A stretch of 64,000 nucleotides of DNA, from the NCBI RefSeq assembly GCF_016401385.1, contig NZ_JAEACF010000001.1, positions 496,001 through 560,000 on the forward strand, read 5' to 3'. The position numbers and the translations under genes are program-made. The notes beneath the pieces are model-generated. The model was given only the letters and a program-made list of their open reading frames with translations. It did no database searches and was not told where the DNA came from. The DNA is from Fictibacillus halophilus (GTDB lineage: Bacteria > Bacillota > Bacilli > Bacillales > Fictibacillaceae). This document shows positions 7,574-17,149 of this stretch, in pieces (the first letter of the stretch is position 1; every line of letters starts with the position of its first letter).

Positions 7574-8806
7574 TTGAAACAAGAAATAATGAATCGGTTT
7601 ATTACATATGTAAAAGTAGATACACAATCTGATGGAAAGAGTGACACGACTCCATCAACAGAAGGTCAATGGACACTGGCAAACATGCTTGTTGAAGAAT
7701 TGAAAGGAATCGGTATGGAAGAAGTGACAGTCGACGAAAACGGCTATGTTATGGCGACACTACCATCCAATTCGGATAAAGAAATCCCTGTTATTGGGTT
7801 TCTTGCTCACGTGGATACTGCTACTGATTTTACAGGAACGAACGTTAAACCGCAGATTGTTGAAAACTATGACGGAGAAACGATTATCTTAAACAAAGAC
7901 TTACATATCGAATTGTCTCCCAATGACTTTCCTAGTTTAAAAGATTATAAGGGACATACATTGATCACAACGGACGGCACAACATTGCTTGGTGCGGATA
8001 ATAAAGCGGGCATTGCTGAAATCATGACGGCGATGAAGTATTTAATTGAACACCCAGAGATTAAGCACGGAAAAATACGAGTGGCTTTCACTCCCGATGA
8101 AGAGATCGGACGCGGTCCTCATAAATTTGATGTGGCGGCATTCGGAGCAAAGTATGCCTATACAATGGATGGAGGACCATTAGGTGAATTAGAGTATGAG
8201 AGCTTTAACGCCGCTAATGCTAGAATTCGTATTTTAGGAAAGAACATTCATCCTGGATCTGCAAAGAATAAGATGATTAATGCGGCAAAAATAGCTATGG
8301 AACTGAACGGTAAGCTTCCTGTTGAAGAGGCACCTGAGCATACGGAAGGTTATGAAGGGTTCTATCATTTAACTGGTCTTAAGGGTGATGTAGAGCAAAC
8401 AGACATGTCTTATATCATCCGTGACCATGACAAGGAACTTTTCCAAAAGAGAAAAGATAAAATGCAAGAAATCGTGGATGAACTGCGTGAGAAGTATGGA
8501 CAAGATAAGATTCAAATAGATATGAACGACACATATTACAATATGAAAGAAAAGATTGAACCGGTAAAAGAGATTGTGGATCTCGCTTCTCAGGCGATGA
8601 AAAAGCTAAATATAGAACCAAACATTAAACCCATTCGAGGTGGGACCGACGGATCACAGCTGTCATTCATGGGTCTGCCTACTCCAAATATCTTTACAGG
8701 CGGAGAAAACTATCACGGCCGTCATGAATATATCTCGGTCGATAATATGGTCAAAGCTACTCAAGTCATTATTGAACTCGTGCAGTTGTTTGAGCAGGAA
8801 GCATAG
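7574..8806 (+). CDS. pepT: Peptidase T (tripeptide aminopeptidase)
   Basis: A protein of 410 residues, the usual length for PepT (M20B family), a cytosolic dizinc tripeptidase that removes N-terminal residues from tripeptides. Metal ligands and catalytic residues are visible in order: [30 protein letters not shown] and YHGRHEY. The start is TTG at 7574 behind TAGGAG, spaced by 11. It is monocistronic with a strong terminator. A near-perfect inverted repeat, ATGTTTTGTAAAACAT at 7521-7536, lies in the promoter region and could be an operator. Confidence 0.95.
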   Translation: MKQEIMNRFITYVKVDTQSDGKSDTTPSTEGQWTLANMLVEELKGIGMEEVTVDENGYVMATLPSNSDKEIPVIGFLAHVDTATDFTGTNVKPQIVENYDGETIILNKDLHIELSPNDFPSLKDYKGHTLITTDGTTLLGADNKAGIAEIMTAMKYLIEHPEIKHGKIRVAFTPDEEIGRGPHKFDVAAFGAKYAYTMDGGPLGELEYESFNAANARIRILGKNIHPGSAKNKMINAAKIAMELNGKLPVEEAPEHTEGYEGFYHLTGLKGDVEQTDMSYIIRDHDKELFQKRKDKMQEIVDELREKYGQDKIQIDMNDTYYNMKEKIEPVKEIVDLASQAMKKLNIEPNIKPIRGGTDGSQLSFMGLPTPNIFTGGENYHGRHEYISVDNMVKATQVIIELVQLFEQEA

Positions 8807-8811
8807 CCTAT

Positions 8812-8843
8812 AAAGCTAACCAACTTTGTTTTGGTTAGCTTTT
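8812..8843 (+). terminator. Terminator of pepT
   Basis: AAAGCTAACCAA / TTGGTTAGCTTT perfect 12-bp stem followed by T residues, 6 bases after the pepT stop. Confidence 0.9.
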
Positions 8844-8866
8844 ATCTGTAACTAGGGGGAATGAAT

Positions 8867-9229
8867 ATGTTAGCGCAAGGAGTTATCGTTCATGATGGCA
8901 AGGTTCTATTAGTACAGCAAAAAGTGAAACGTGGGGACATTGTTTGGAACTATCCAGGTGGAGGAGTTGAGCACGGCGAAAGCTTTGAACAAGCATGTAT
9001 ACGAGAAGTGATGGAGGAAACAGGCTATAACGTGAAAATTATAAAACCTCTTATTCAGAGTAAAGAAAAACAAACATTTCTTTGTAAATTAATTTCGGGG
9101 GAGCTCTCCATTGAAGACGATGAAGACATTCTTGATGTACGCTGGGTCGACTTACATGATGATGTGTATTTTGATGATGTTTCAAGACCTGTAGTTGAAA
9201 TGGTGTTAAAGACTATGGAGGTTGTCTAA
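8867..9229 (+). CDS. Nudix hydrolase
   Basis: A small hydrolase of 120 residues with the Nudix box GGVEHGESFEQACIREVMEE plus TGY (about residues 32-54), matching GX5EX7REUXEEXGU. Nudix enzymes cleave nucleoside-diphosphate-linked substrates; the substrate here cannot be read from the sequence. ATG at 8867 is preferred over ATG at 8861 because AGGGGGA directly abuts the latter. Its stop is followed immediately by the ATG of a second Nudix gene, so the two form a tandem operon. Confidence 0.88.
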   Translation: MLAQGVIVHDGKVLLVQQKVKRGDIVWNYPGGGVEHGESFEQACIREVMEETGYNVKIIKPLIQSKEKQTFLCKLISGELSIEDDEDILDVRWVDLHDDVYFDDVSRPVVEMVLKTMEVV

Positions 9230-9709
9230 ATGAACCATCCCATTCGTGTAAGGGCAGGTGCCTTGATTATAGAAAACGATTCTATTCTTTTAATCGAGTT
9301 TCATGATGAGAACGGTCTTCATTATAATTTACCAGCAGGCGGTGTTGAAGCAAATGAATCTGTAAAAGAAGCAGCAAAACGTGAGGTGAGAGAAGAGGCA
9401 TCCATTGATATAAAAGTTGGTCCACTCGCATTCACGTATGAGTATACACCACATCTGACTGAAAATAGATATGGAACAACACATTCGTTAGGACTTATTT
9501 TTGAATGCACCAGGGTTCTAGACTCCGAACCTCATTTACCGGATAAGCCAGATCCAAATCAAACAGGCGTGAAATGGATTCCTCTTAAGGAGTTGGAACA
9601 TATCATCTTGTATCCGAGAGTACAAAGGCATATCCAGGAATATGTTGAGCACAAACTGAAAAATGCTTTTATTGAAGAACATACTCTAGAGGAATATGAA
9701 AACGAATAA
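9230..9709 (+). CDS. Nudix hydrolase
   Basis: A protein of 159 residues. The Nudix box runs GGVEANESVKEAAKREVREE then ASI (about residues 37-59), with the catalytic REVREE core intact. It is longer than its upstream neighbour and has a C-terminal helical tail of acidic character. The ATG directly abuts the stop of the first Nudix gene (TAAATG), so translation is probably coupled. The two are not close copies of one another: their residues outside the box differ, so the pair may act on different substrates. Confidence 0.88.
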   Translation: MNHPIRVRAGALIIENDSILLIEFHDENGLHYNLPAGGVEANESVKEAAKREVREEASIDIKVGPLAFTYEYTPHLTENRYGTTHSLGLIFECTRVLDSEPHLPDKPDPNQTGVKWIPLKELEHIILYPRVQRHIQEYVEHKLKNAFIEEHTLEEYENE

Positions 9710-9759
9710 TGAGGCTGAAGTTGAGGCTTTCATTTATAAAATTCTGAAAAAAACTGTCA

Positions 9760-9788
9760 TTGCTCTAAAAAAATCTTTATACTATAGA
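9760..9788 (+). promoter_or_regulatory. Putative sigma-A promoter of pepP-like gene
   Basis: TTGCTC (9760-9765), 17-base spacer, TATAGA (9783-9788), located 54 bases before the aminopeptidase start. Found by eye only. Confidence 0.5.
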
Positions 9789-9841
9789 TACATAAATAAA
9801 CTAATCAGTCGTTTTTGAAAACCTATTTAAGGAGGATCCCC

Positions 9842-11110
9842 ATGGAATCTTATTTTTTTGAACGTAATCGAAGCAGATTAAAAGAATTGGTGCCAGATGA
9901 ATCTTTAACGATTCTTTTTGCTGGAAAAGCTCCGCAAAAATCAGCAGATGAACAATATCCTTTCACGCCAAACCGAAATTTTTATTATCTATCAGGAATT
10001 TCAGAACAAAATGTGATCCTCGTGCTGAAAAAGAGCGGTGGGAAATTTGAAGAAACGCTTTTCATTGAAAAAGCTGATCCAGTCATGGAGAAGTGGGTCG
10101 GGAAAACCGTTTCTAAAGAGGAAGCAGTACATCAATCTGGGATAAAAGATATTAAATATGTGGATAGCTTTAAGTCGTTTGTTTCTAGTCAGTTTTTTAC
10201 GAATCAAGCTCAGCACGTTTGTTTAGATTTAGAACGCCGTGGATGGTCCGGTGCCCCATCGGATACATCGCAATTTGCAAAACATATTCGAGAACATTAT
10301 CCGCATGTGAACATCCACAATGTATACCATGAAATTACTGAACTGCGTGTGTTCAAAACGTCAGAAGAGATTCAAAAGATCAAAGAAGCAATCGCCATTA
10401 CAAAAGAGGGCATCTATAATGTGCTGAAACATGCTAAAGCTGGATTGAAAGAAAACCAGCTTGAAGCACATTTTGACTATACGTTAAAATCCAACGGTGT
10501 TCGTGATTTTGCGTTCAAGACGATTACGGCGAGCGGAAAAAATGCTACGATTCTTCATTATGAGCATAACAACGCTCAAACGAATCCTGGTGAACTCGTT
10601 CTTCTTGATCTAGGAGCCCAAAAGGACTACTATAATGCGGATATCAGTTATACGTTTCCTGTAGATGGGAAGTTCACAGATCGTCAAAAGGTTCTCTACA
10701 ACATCGTACTTAAAGCACTTAAAGAAACAACGGCTATTATTAAACCAGGCCTAGCATTTGCTGAACTTAATAATCATACGAAAAAAGTGTTAGCAGAAGA
10801 GTGCAGACGTATCGGTTTAATCCAAAATGACGATGAGATCTCCAGATATTACTATCATGGTGTAAGCCATTTCCTTGGACTTGATACACATGATGTTGGT
10901 TCGTACAAAGATCGTATTTTAGAGCCTGGAATGGTCATAACGATTGAGCCTGGACTTTATATTGAGGAAGAAGCGATCGGTATTCGAATCGAAGATGACA
11001 TCTTAGTAACAGAAGGTGGATTTGAGAACTTATCCAAAGATATTTTCCGTGAAGTAGAAGAGATCGAGGAGTTTATGGCTACTCAAGGTTCACATGCTGT
11101 AAAAGCATAA
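9842..11110 (+). CDS. pepP: Xaa-Pro aminopeptidase (M24B)
   Basis: A protein of 422 residues that removes an N-terminal residue preceding proline. An N-terminal AMP_N domain (about 1-130, with PNRNFYYLSGI) is followed by the pita-bread catalytic domain. The five metal ligands are visible: two Asp in LLDLGAQKDYYNADISYTFP, His in HGVSHFLGLDTHDVG, Glu in TIEPGLY and Glu in IRIEDDI. ATG at 9842 has AAGGAGG 6 bases upstream; an in-frame TTG nine codons earlier has none. Monocistronic, with its own promoter and terminator. Confidence 0.92.
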   Translation: MESYFFERNRSRLKELVPDESLTILFAGKAPQKSADEQYPFTPNRNFYYLSGISEQNVILVLKKSGGKFEETLFIEKADPVMEKWVGKTVSKEEAVHQSGIKDIKYVDSFKSFVSSQFFTNQAQHVCLDLERRGWSGAPSDTSQFAKHIREHYPHVNIHNVYHEITELRVFKTSEEIQKIKEAIAITKEGIYNVLKHAKAGLKENQLEAHFDYTLKSNGVRDFAFKTITASGKNATILHYEHNNAQTNPGELVLLDLGAQKDYYNADISYTFPVDGKFTDRQKVLYNIVLKALKETTAIIKPGLAFAELNNHTKKVLAEECRRIGLIQNDDEISRYYYHGVSHFLGLDTHDVGSYKDRILEPGMVITIEPGLYIEEEAIGIRIEDDILVTEGGFENLSKDIFREVEEIEEFMATQGSHAVKA

Positions 11111-11116
11111 TAATTA

Positions 11117-11150
11117 AGAAAAGAGGTCTTGAATAAAAGGACCTCTTTTT
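11117..11150 (+). terminator. Terminator of pepP-like gene
   Basis: Stem AAAGAGGTC / GACCTCTTT followed by a T run. Confidence 0.85.
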
Positions 11151-11208
11151 GTTGTACCTGGAATTTGAAAAGCGGAGTGAGCCAAGTGTTTACAAAGATA
11201 AACCTCAT

Positions 11209-12285
11209 TTACTGCAAATGTTTTTTGATGAATTTTTGATCACTATAATTCTTCATGTTCCATACCCATTTTCCATGAAGAGTAATATTTCTATAAATAA
11301 ATAATCCTTGTTGCTCACCAGTTGAAATGATAGAAAAAGAATCATTTCGTGGCTTGAAACGTTCTAATGATTGTCCGGATATAAAACGCTTAATATTTCT
11401 CCATAGAATAGGTCCCTGTTTAGTTGCATGTAAATCATTCTTCTTTAAATCAGGATAATCTGAAAACGTCACACAGCTACCTGCTCCGAACACATAAGGA
11501 TACTCGTTGTTTTGCAGTGTGTCCTCAACAAGTAAAAATCCATCAGAATCAATGGGTAATAATGCTTGTTTAAATAGAGAACTAGCTTTAGGTCCTGTAA
11601 TAGGCAGGGTCATAGAGAATTTTACCTTTGTACCTCTGTCAGTAATTACATAATTGTTGTTTACTTCATTAATTTGCTCGTTTTCGTAGATTACAAGATT
11701 ATGATACTGAGCGATCTCTCTAATTTTCACCGTCGCTTTAACACCGAATGAGTGAAGAAGTGAAGATGAGTTTATTAAGGTTACAGACTTGCTCAATTTA
11801 TTTATATTTCGCCAAGATGTTATGGAGAGAGCGAGCTCAACCGCTTCAGCACCATCACCGATTATTACAGGTGCTTCACTAGCGCGTAGTTTTTTTATTT
11901 TTTCTATTAAGTGATGTTTAGGTGGATTTAATTCTGTAGTAGAAATGAGTTCTGAAGATATCCAAGGTTCAATATCAAAAGAAACTACATCAAAGTAATA
12001 GATATTGCCAGAAAATCCTAACAACACTTTCTGCATCGGATCAAACGAGATGATGGTGTCCTCTATAAACGTGACAGAAGCTCGACTAGATAACGACTTT
12101 AAATCGATCCGAATTTCGTCTTCATCATAAAGACCTTCTGTAAATCCTGAAAACATGCCTGAATAATATTGGGATTTTGACGATGTAATAAGTGTAACTT
12201 CTAAATCACTAATTTCTTCATGTAAAAGGCTTCGTAGTATGGAAAGATGAGCATGTCCACCACCGATTAATAAAAGCTTTGTCAA
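11209..12285 (-). CDS. FAD-dependent pyridine nucleotide-disulfide oxidoreductase (SelD-associated/NDH-2-like)
   Basis: A protein of about 358 residues. The N-terminal dinucleotide motif LLLIGGGHAHLSIL is typical of the oxidoreductase family that is fused to selenophosphate synthetase in some bacteria and resembles type II NADH dehydrogenases. A second nucleotide site is suggested by PVIIGDGAEAVELAL, and the C-terminal FAD segment by YVFGAGSCVTF. No CxxC redox pair is seen. I prefer the TTG at 12285, 8 bases after GGAG, to the GTG at 12294 that overlaps it. It is divergent from the diguanylate cyclase gene. The physiological acceptor is unknown. Confidence 0.75.
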   Translation of the reverse strand: MTKLLLIGGGHAHLSILRSLLHEEISDLEVTLITSSKSQYYSGMFSGFTEGLYDEDEIRIDLKSLSSRASVTFIEDTIISFDPMQKVLLGFSGNIYYFDVVSFDIEPWISSELISTTELNPPKHHLIEKIKKLRASEAPVIIGDGAEAVELALSITSWRNINKLSKSVTLINSSSLLHSFGVKATVKIREIAQYHNLVIYENEQINEVNNNYVITDRGTKVKFSMTLPITGPKASSLFKQALLPIDSDGFLLVEDTLQNNEYPYVFGAGSCVTFSDYPDLKKNDLHATKQGPILWRNIKRFISGQSLERFKPRNDSFSIISTGEQQGLFIYRNITLHGKWVWNMKNYSDQKFIKKHLQ

Positions 12286-12459
12286 AACGAACACTCCAGT
12301 TTTATTGATGAGAATATACCTTTAATCATATAAGTAGAAAATGATTCGTGCGAATAATTTGTTTGTTTAAAGGTGAAAAAAGATAAGTGTAACAAATAAG
12401 TTGGAAATTATGTTAGTTTTTGGATGTATTCTATGGTATTTTACTAGATGGTGATAAAA

Positions 12460-13539
12460 ATGATAATTGTGAAACAGCTTTTTGCTAATCTTGCAATCTT
12501 AGTCGCACTATTGTTTCTGTATACCCAGATTAAGAAAGATCCACCACTCCGTATGAATTCTACAATTAAGAAAAAGATAACTACAGGAGTGGCAGGGGGA
12601 TTGTTCAGTAACATCCTCATGCAGTACAGCATTCCGATCGGTACAACTCTGATTGATTTAAGACATATCCCAATTATTCTACTAGCCTATTTTGGTGGAG
12701 CAGTGCCGGCATTTATAGGAATGTTCTTAGTCATCGCAGGTCGGTTTTTAATAGGGATTAATATTTCTTCTTATACGTCTAGTCTGTTAATGTTAACTGT
12801 TACCTTGTTTGCAATCGGAATTTCAAGAACGAACTTGAGCCAACAGACAAAAAAATGGTCCATGCTTACTTTTGCAAATCTATTAACATCCCTCTTGTTT
12901 TTCTATCTGATTGAGGACCAACAGTTGCTACTTTACTTAATTCCTGGATATTGGTTCGTTTCCTTTCTTTCAGGTTATGTAGCGTTTCAGGTATTACATA
13001 TTTTATTTAAGAGTCAGATGATGTTTGATAAGTACAAAGCAGAGTCTACGATCGATCCGTTGACGGGGTTGAACAATGTAAGAAAATTTGATGAAGTATT
13101 TAATAGTTGTATGGCAGATCTTGAAAAGAAGAAAAAGCTTTCTTTGTTGTATATTGATATTGATTTTTTTAAGAAAATTAATGATACTTATGGTCACTCA
13201 GAAGGGGATGTTGTACTAAAAGATTTAGGGTTAATCCTTAGATCATGCGCACGTCCGACAGACATTGTGAGTAGGAACGGCGGAGAAGAATTTACGGTCT
13301 TACTCGTAGATAGTTCGCTGGATCAAGCAAAAAAAATTGCAGAAAGAATTAGATCAACGGTGGAAGAGCATGCATTTCTCTTAAACAGTGGTACAGAAGT
13401 AAACATCACAGTGTCTATCGGATTATCTAACTTTCCAGAAACAACTCCTAATGGAAACTTAATGATTAAAGATGCAGATAAAGCATTGTATGAAGCGAAG
13501 AGAACTGGAAGAAATAAAGTATGTACAGCCAATCAATGA
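12460..13539 (+). CDS. dgcK: Membrane diguanylate cyclase (DgcK-like)
   Basis: A protein of 359 residues, the same length as B. subtilis DgcK as I recall it. The first 190 residues form about six membrane helices of the 5TMR_LYT type, including the DLRHIPIILLAYFGG signature. The C-terminal GGDEF domain (about 198-359) has DPLTGLNNVRKFD, the catalytic loop RNGGEEF and the product-inhibition I-site RPTD five residues before it, so it should make cyclic di-GMP and be feedback-inhibited. ATG at 12460 is preceded by GGTGAT; another ATG lies 12 bases upstream. Confidence 0.88.
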   Translation: MIIVKQLFANLAILVALLFLYTQIKKDPPLRMNSTIKKKITTGVAGGLFSNILMQYSIPIGTTLIDLRHIPIILLAYFGGAVPAFIGMFLVIAGRFLIGINISSYTSSLLMLTVTLFAIGISRTNLSQQTKKWSMLTFANLLTSLLFFYLIEDQQLLLYLIPGYWFVSFLSGYVAFQVLHILFKSQMMFDKYKAESTIDPLTGLNNVRKFDEVFNSCMADLEKKKKLSLLYIDIDFFKKINDTYGHSEGDVVLKDLGLILRSCARPTDIVSRNGGEEFTVLLVDSSLDQAKKIAERIRSTVEEHAFLLNSGTEVNITVSIGLSNFPETTPNGNLMIKDADKALYEAKRTGRNKVCTANQ

Positions 13540-13547
13540 AATGCAAG

Positions 13548-13577
13548 AAAAGGAACGAAATGATCGTTCCTTTTTTT
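13548..13577. terminator. Bidirectional terminator
   Basis: AAAGGAACGA / TCGTTCCTTT stem with 5-base loop and flanking A and T runs, between the convergent cyclase and coat genes. Confidence 0.88.
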
Positions 13578-13584
13578 GCTAGAA

Positions 13585-13923
13585 TTAAGCCATGTTTCCG
13601 TTCATTCCAGGCGGACCCATCGCAATAAAGCTAATATCTCTACAATCAATAATAAATGTTCGTGTAACACCTAGATTGTCAACATATGTGAAGTAAGCAC
13701 AACAAGAGTCAGAATCAAATTTCAAGAGTTGAAAAACAGTCGAATTATCCCCTACACCACTTATCAGACGAATCGGTTCTCTTGTTCCTTTATTCAGAAG
13801 AAATAGAGAGGGATTTAAACTGCTGTCACATTGACTAGATATTTGCTGAGCTAAATTTTTTAAAATACAGCATGCACAACCACCGCATTTTGAAAGGTTG
13901 GAGCAACCACAATTTGCTAACAT
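13585..13923 (-). CDS. Spore coat protein, CotY/CotZ family
   Basis: A Cys-rich protein of 112 residues. The N-terminus has CGCSNLSKCGGCACC; the rest follows the CotZ/CotY pattern of a small beta domain (PSLFLLNKGTREPIRL ... FQLLKFDSDSCCAYF ... IIDCRDISFI). CotY/CotZ proteins form disulfide-linked layers of the spore crust. ATG at 13923 lies 9 bases after AGAGGTG; an upstream GTG overlaps that site. It is 17 bases downstream of a related coat gene and probably shares its sigma-K-type promoter. Confidence 0.78.
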   Translation of the reverse strand: MLANCGCSNLSKCGGCACCILKNLAQQISSQCDSSLNPSLFLLNKGTREPIRLISGVGDNSTVFQLLKFDSDSCCAYFTYVDNLGVTRTFIIDCRDISFIAMGPPGMNGNMA

Positions 13924-13940
13924 CTTAAAGATCACCTCTT

Positions 13941-14282
13941 TTACTGGATCGGTACGATACCACTAATTTCGTGACAGTCTACAGCAACTTGCAAAGTGAC
14001 CGTATTTTGCTCAATCATAATCTCAAAAAAAGCGCAGCAACTCTCAGCTTCAAAGCGTAGGAATCGAAAGAGAATAGGGGTATCACCGACTGGACGACTT
14101 TCCCCTTTTGGCAGAATATAAAAGAACTGATTGTTAGTTGTACAACCCTCAGTACATTCCTCATTTAAACGACGAAAAATTCCACAGATACAACCCTCGC
14201 AGCTTGTTTGAGGATGTTGCTTCTTCTCGTTTTGAAATAGATGTTGTTTTGAGAATAAACTGTTTCTTGAATGTTTCATCAT
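13941..14282 (-). CDS. Spore coat protein, CotY/CotZ family
   Basis: A protein of 113 residues related to its downstream neighbour: CEGCICGIFRRL in the first half, then FFYILPKGESRPVGDTP, FLRFEAESCCAFFEI and VAVDCHEISGI. The shared SCCA motif and DC(H/R)(E/D)IS near the end identify the CotZ family. The ATG follows AGGGGAGG by 7 bases. Upstream is an excellent match to a sigma-K promoter, so it should be expressed late in the mother cell and placed in the outer coat or crust. Confidence 0.78.
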   Translation of the reverse strand: MMKHSRNSLFSKQHLFQNEKKQHPQTSCEGCICGIFRRLNEECTEGCTTNNQFFYILPKGESRPVGDTPILFRFLRFEAESCCAFFEIMIEQNTVTLQVAVDCHEISGIVPIQ

Positions 14283-14313
14283 ATATAAGCCTCCCCTAAG
14301 TTATTCTCGAACA

Positions 14314-14343
14314 TAGTGTATGCATAGGCTGAAGCGGAGTGAC
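14314..14343 (-). promoter_or_regulatory. Sigma-K-type promoter of the coat gene pair
   Basis: On the minus strand a CAC element (AC at 14339-14340) is followed after exactly 16 bases by CATACACTA (14314-14322), which fits the mother-cell sigma-K consensus AC-N16-CATANNNTA. It lies 32 bases upstream of the first coat gene. Confidence 0.72.
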
Positions 14344-14427
14344 AAATTTAAGGAATTGAGGTGAGTTAATGTATGATAATTCGATTTTCAACAAACCCTC
14401 TTCTTTTCACTGAAAAGGAGTATTAAA

Positions 14428-14961
14428 ATGGATAATAAACAAATGGTGATGAAGGGGCTAACGGGAATGGAAATTGTTGAGATACGGAATGTTGACGAAT
14501 GTACCGACGAGCTGTCTGATCTTTTAATTAAAGTAGTAGATGAAGGAGCTTCAATCGGCTTTTTGCCTCCGCTTAAAAAACAAGAAGCTGATGCCTTTTG
14601 GGAAAGCTGTGTGGAACCTGATATTTTGTTTTGGATCGCTAAAGTTGATGAGCATATCGCGGGTACCATTCAGCTTCACTTGTGTACGAAACCAAATGGA
14701 ACTCATCGTGCAGAGGTAGCTAAGCTGATGACACACCCAGCATTTAGACAAAAAGGAATTGGGCGAAAGCTGCTGCTTCATGCAGAACAAAGGGCAAAAG
14801 AAATAGGGCGGTCACTGCTTGTTTTAGATACAAGGGAAGGTGATCCATCAAATCTACTTTATCAGTCGTTTGGTTTTCAAGAAGCGGGGCGAATACCCTT
14901 TTTCGCTAAGAACGAAAAAGGTGGATTAGATACAACCGTTTTGTACTATAAAACGATATGA
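14428..14961 (+). CDS. GNAT family N-acetyltransferase
   Basis: A soluble acetyltransferase of 177 residues. The acetyl-CoA loop is visible as HPAFRQKGIGRKLL (Q/RxxGxG/A) near residue 110 and the C-terminal LYQSFGFQEAGRIPFF is typical of the family. The substrate is unknown. ATG follows AAAAGGAG by 7 bases. It is flanked by a short leader and a terminator, so it is probably monocistronic. Its orientation is divergent from the coat genes; the space between holds the sigma-K promoter of those genes. Confidence 0.87.
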   Translation: MDNKQMVMKGLTGMEIVEIRNVDECTDELSDLLIKVVDEGASIGFLPPLKKQEADAFWESCVEPDILFWIAKVDEHIAGTIQLHLCTKPNGTHRAEVAKLMTHPAFRQKGIGRKLLLHAEQRAKEIGRSLLVLDTREGDPSNLLYQSFGFQEAGRIPFFAKNEKGGLDTTVLYYKTI

Positions 14962-14974
14962 CTCATAACTTTTT

Positions 14975-15019
14975 GCCGTCACTTGAGGAAGATTTTGTAC
15001 TTCGAGTACGGCTTTTTTT
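14975..15019 (+). terminator. Terminator of the acetyltransferase gene
   Basis: GCCGT-c-ACT pairs with AGTACGGC with one bulged base, followed by eight T residues. Confidence 0.7.
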
Positions 15020-15219
15020 TATGTTGAATAAAGTGTAATTTAAAATAGAACTTTCCAATACCATCGAGTCCAGTCTAAATTCCTTCCAATAAGAGGTGGT
15101 TTAACCAATTTGCCTTAAAGTTGTTACAAAATTATGGAAATCATTATTTTTACTACTCATTAATTCCCATTCCTTTACAATTAACTTGAAGAATATGGTG
15201 AAGGAAGGGAAATGTATTT

Positions 15220-15975
15220 ATGGATCGCCAACTATTAATCTCAATTGTCATAGTCATCATTTTATTTGAGAGTTTGTTTATTTACTTATTTCTTATGTAT
15301 AAGAAAGGAAACATAGATCAGAACCCTATATTCTTACTCTTCAAAAAGGAATGGAACATCTTATACCATGCCTTCTTTAAGTGGAGAATTAAAAAACGTA
15401 TGTTGATTCAGAATGATAGTTACCTCTTTCATAAAAACTCCAATTATTTTTATCTATTTCTAGCTTTAATCCACGAACAAATCATTGAGATGATTGTGTT
15501 TCATATTTATCTTAAAAAAGAAGAACCTAATATAGCTCTCATTATGCTAGTTTTACATATTTACAGTGTAATCTACATGCTAGGTGATTATAACTTAATG
15601 AGAAATACCCCTTTCCGTATTATCAAAGAAAAAGTAGTGATGATTATTGGTGCTAGACGATCTCTACATTTTGATTTAAGCGAGATTGACTATATACAGC
15701 CTGCCGCAATCAAATACAATAAAAGTGGAAGCATCATCAACGAAAAAAAAGTATTCCATGCTACGGCTTTTCCAAGAATATTTACGATTATTTTTGGGAT
15801 TAGCGATGAGCTAAAATATGAAATAGTGTTAAAGGATCCAGTGCAAGCAAAAGGTTACTTTGGACAAAAACAAGAGATTAATAAAGTGTATCTTTATTGT
15901 GATCATGCGGGAAATTTTGTAGAGTCACTTCAAAATAGAATGGTAATAGAAGGCGCAAGTGAGAGCAGCGTATAG
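15220..15975 (+). CDS. Membrane protein of unknown function
   Basis: A protein of 251 residues I do not recognise by name. The N-terminus is a strong hydrophobic helix (LLISIVIVIILFESLFIYLF); two further helices lie around residues 70-125. The C-terminal half from about residue 140 is soluble, rich in beta strand, and could be a PH-like domain. Basic residues after the first helix suggest that the loop is cytoplasmic. The start follows a weak GGAAGGGAAA site. No close neighbours on the same strand; the 245-base region before it has no clear promoter or other feature. Confidence 0.7.
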   Translation: MDRQLLISIVIVIILFESLFIYLFLMYKKGNIDQNPIFLLFKKEWNILYHAFFKWRIKKRMLIQNDSYLFHKNSNYFYLFLALIHEQIIEMIVFHIYLKKEEPNIALIMLVLHIYSVIYMLGDYNLMRNTPFRIIKEKVVMIIGARRSLHFDLSEIDYIQPAAIKYNKSGSIINEKKVFHATAFPRIFTIIFGISDELKYEIVLKDPVQAKGYFGQKQEINKVYLYCDHAGNFVESLQNRMVIEGASESSV

Positions 15976-16116
15976 GATCAAGAAGCAAACTTTTAGTTAT
16001 TTTATTTACTTCGATAAACTTCTAAACTCCTAGTAAACACAGTAAAGCTTGTTATGTATTGCACGCCTCTCTTATGTATAATGGTAATAATTCTAGCTTG
16101 AGGAGTGGTGAAGGTA

Positions 16117-17130
16117 ATGAATGTAGCTCTACTCAGTAAATGGCACGTGCATGCAGTCGATTATGCACGAGAAGCAATGGAAAATAAAGCCATCACAATC
16201 AAAACGGTTTGGGATGAAAACCAAGAGCGGGGTACCCAGTGGGCTGAAGAATTAGGGGTATCGTATGAAGCGGATCTCCAGAACGTGCTAGCTGATTCAA
16301 GCATTGATGGTGTAATCGTTACTACAGCAACAAACCGTCATAAAGAGGTAATTATCGCTGCTGCGAACCATGGGAAACATATTTTTACTGAAAAAGTCCT
16401 AGCTTTCACAGTGAAAGAGTGTGAAGAAATTTTAGATGCTGTAGACAAAAATAAGGTACAACTTATGGTCAACCTTCCAAGACTTACAGAAAGCTTTTAC
16501 CTCTATGCCCAACAAGCAGTAGACATTGGACTTCTTGGAGATCTTACATATATTAGATGTCGCGTAGCTCATAACGGATCAGTACCTTCCGAAGAGAATC
16601 CAAAAGGATGGCTGCCACAGCACTTTTATAATAAAGAAGAGTGTGGAGGAGGAGCTTTGATCGATCTTGGGGCACACCCAATTTATTTAACGAACCGTTT
16701 AGGTGGAAAAGTAAAAGCAGTAAGCGGTAAACTAAATGAATTATACGAATTAGGTGTAGATGATAACGCTGTCGTTATGGTGGAATATGAATCAGGTGCT
16801 ATGGGCATGATCGAAACGGGCTTCTTATCTTATGGAAGCCCTCAGCAACTCGAGCTTTACGGCACAGAAGGTACACTTATGGTTGAATGGCAAGATGTAA
16901 GGATTAAAAGCAAGCACCTTGGCACAGAGGATTGGGTAAAGCCGGAACTGCCGAATCCAATCTCTTCTAATATGGAGCAATGGGTTGAGTCGATTGAAAA
17001 TGGGGTGAAAACGACGATAGAAAGAGATGATATTGTAAACCTAACGGCAATAAATGAAGCAGCAGCTATCTCGAGTAAAGAAGGTCGTCGTGTGCAATTA
17101 TCAGAACTAATATCAAAGCAGAATATTTAA
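16117..17130 (+). CDS. Gfo/Idh/MocA family oxidoreductase
   Basis: A dehydrogenase of 337 residues. The N-terminal Rossmann domain (MNVALLSKWHVHAVDYA) is atypical in lacking the classic GxGxxG, but the family signature TEKVLAFTVKECEEIL with the EK dipeptide, and GGGALIDLGAHPIYL with the catalytic DxxxHP pattern, are clear. It probably oxidises a sugar or inositol derivative with NAD(P). ATG at 16117 is the best start (AGGAG 11 bases upstream); GTG codons at 16105 and 16108 overlap the ribosome binding site. It ends at a hairpin that also carries the Shine-Dalgarno of the next gene. Confidence 0.85.
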   Translation: MNVALLSKWHVHAVDYAREAMENKAITIKTVWDENQERGTQWAEELGVSYEADLQNVLADSSIDGVIVTTATNRHKEVIIAAANHGKHIFTEKVLAFTVKECEEILDAVDKNKVQLMVNLPRLTESFYLYAQQAVDIGLLGDLTYIRCRVAHNGSVPSEENPKGWLPQHFYNKEECGGGALIDLGAHPIYLTNRLGGKVKAVSGKLNELYELGVDDNAVVMVEYESGAMGMIETGFLSYGSPQQLELYGTEGTLMVEWQDVRIKSKHLGTEDWVKPELPNPISSNMEQWVESIENGVKTTIERDDIVNLTAINEAAAISSKEGRRVQLSELISKQNI

Positions 17131-17149
17131 AGTTTATAAAAAGGAATCC

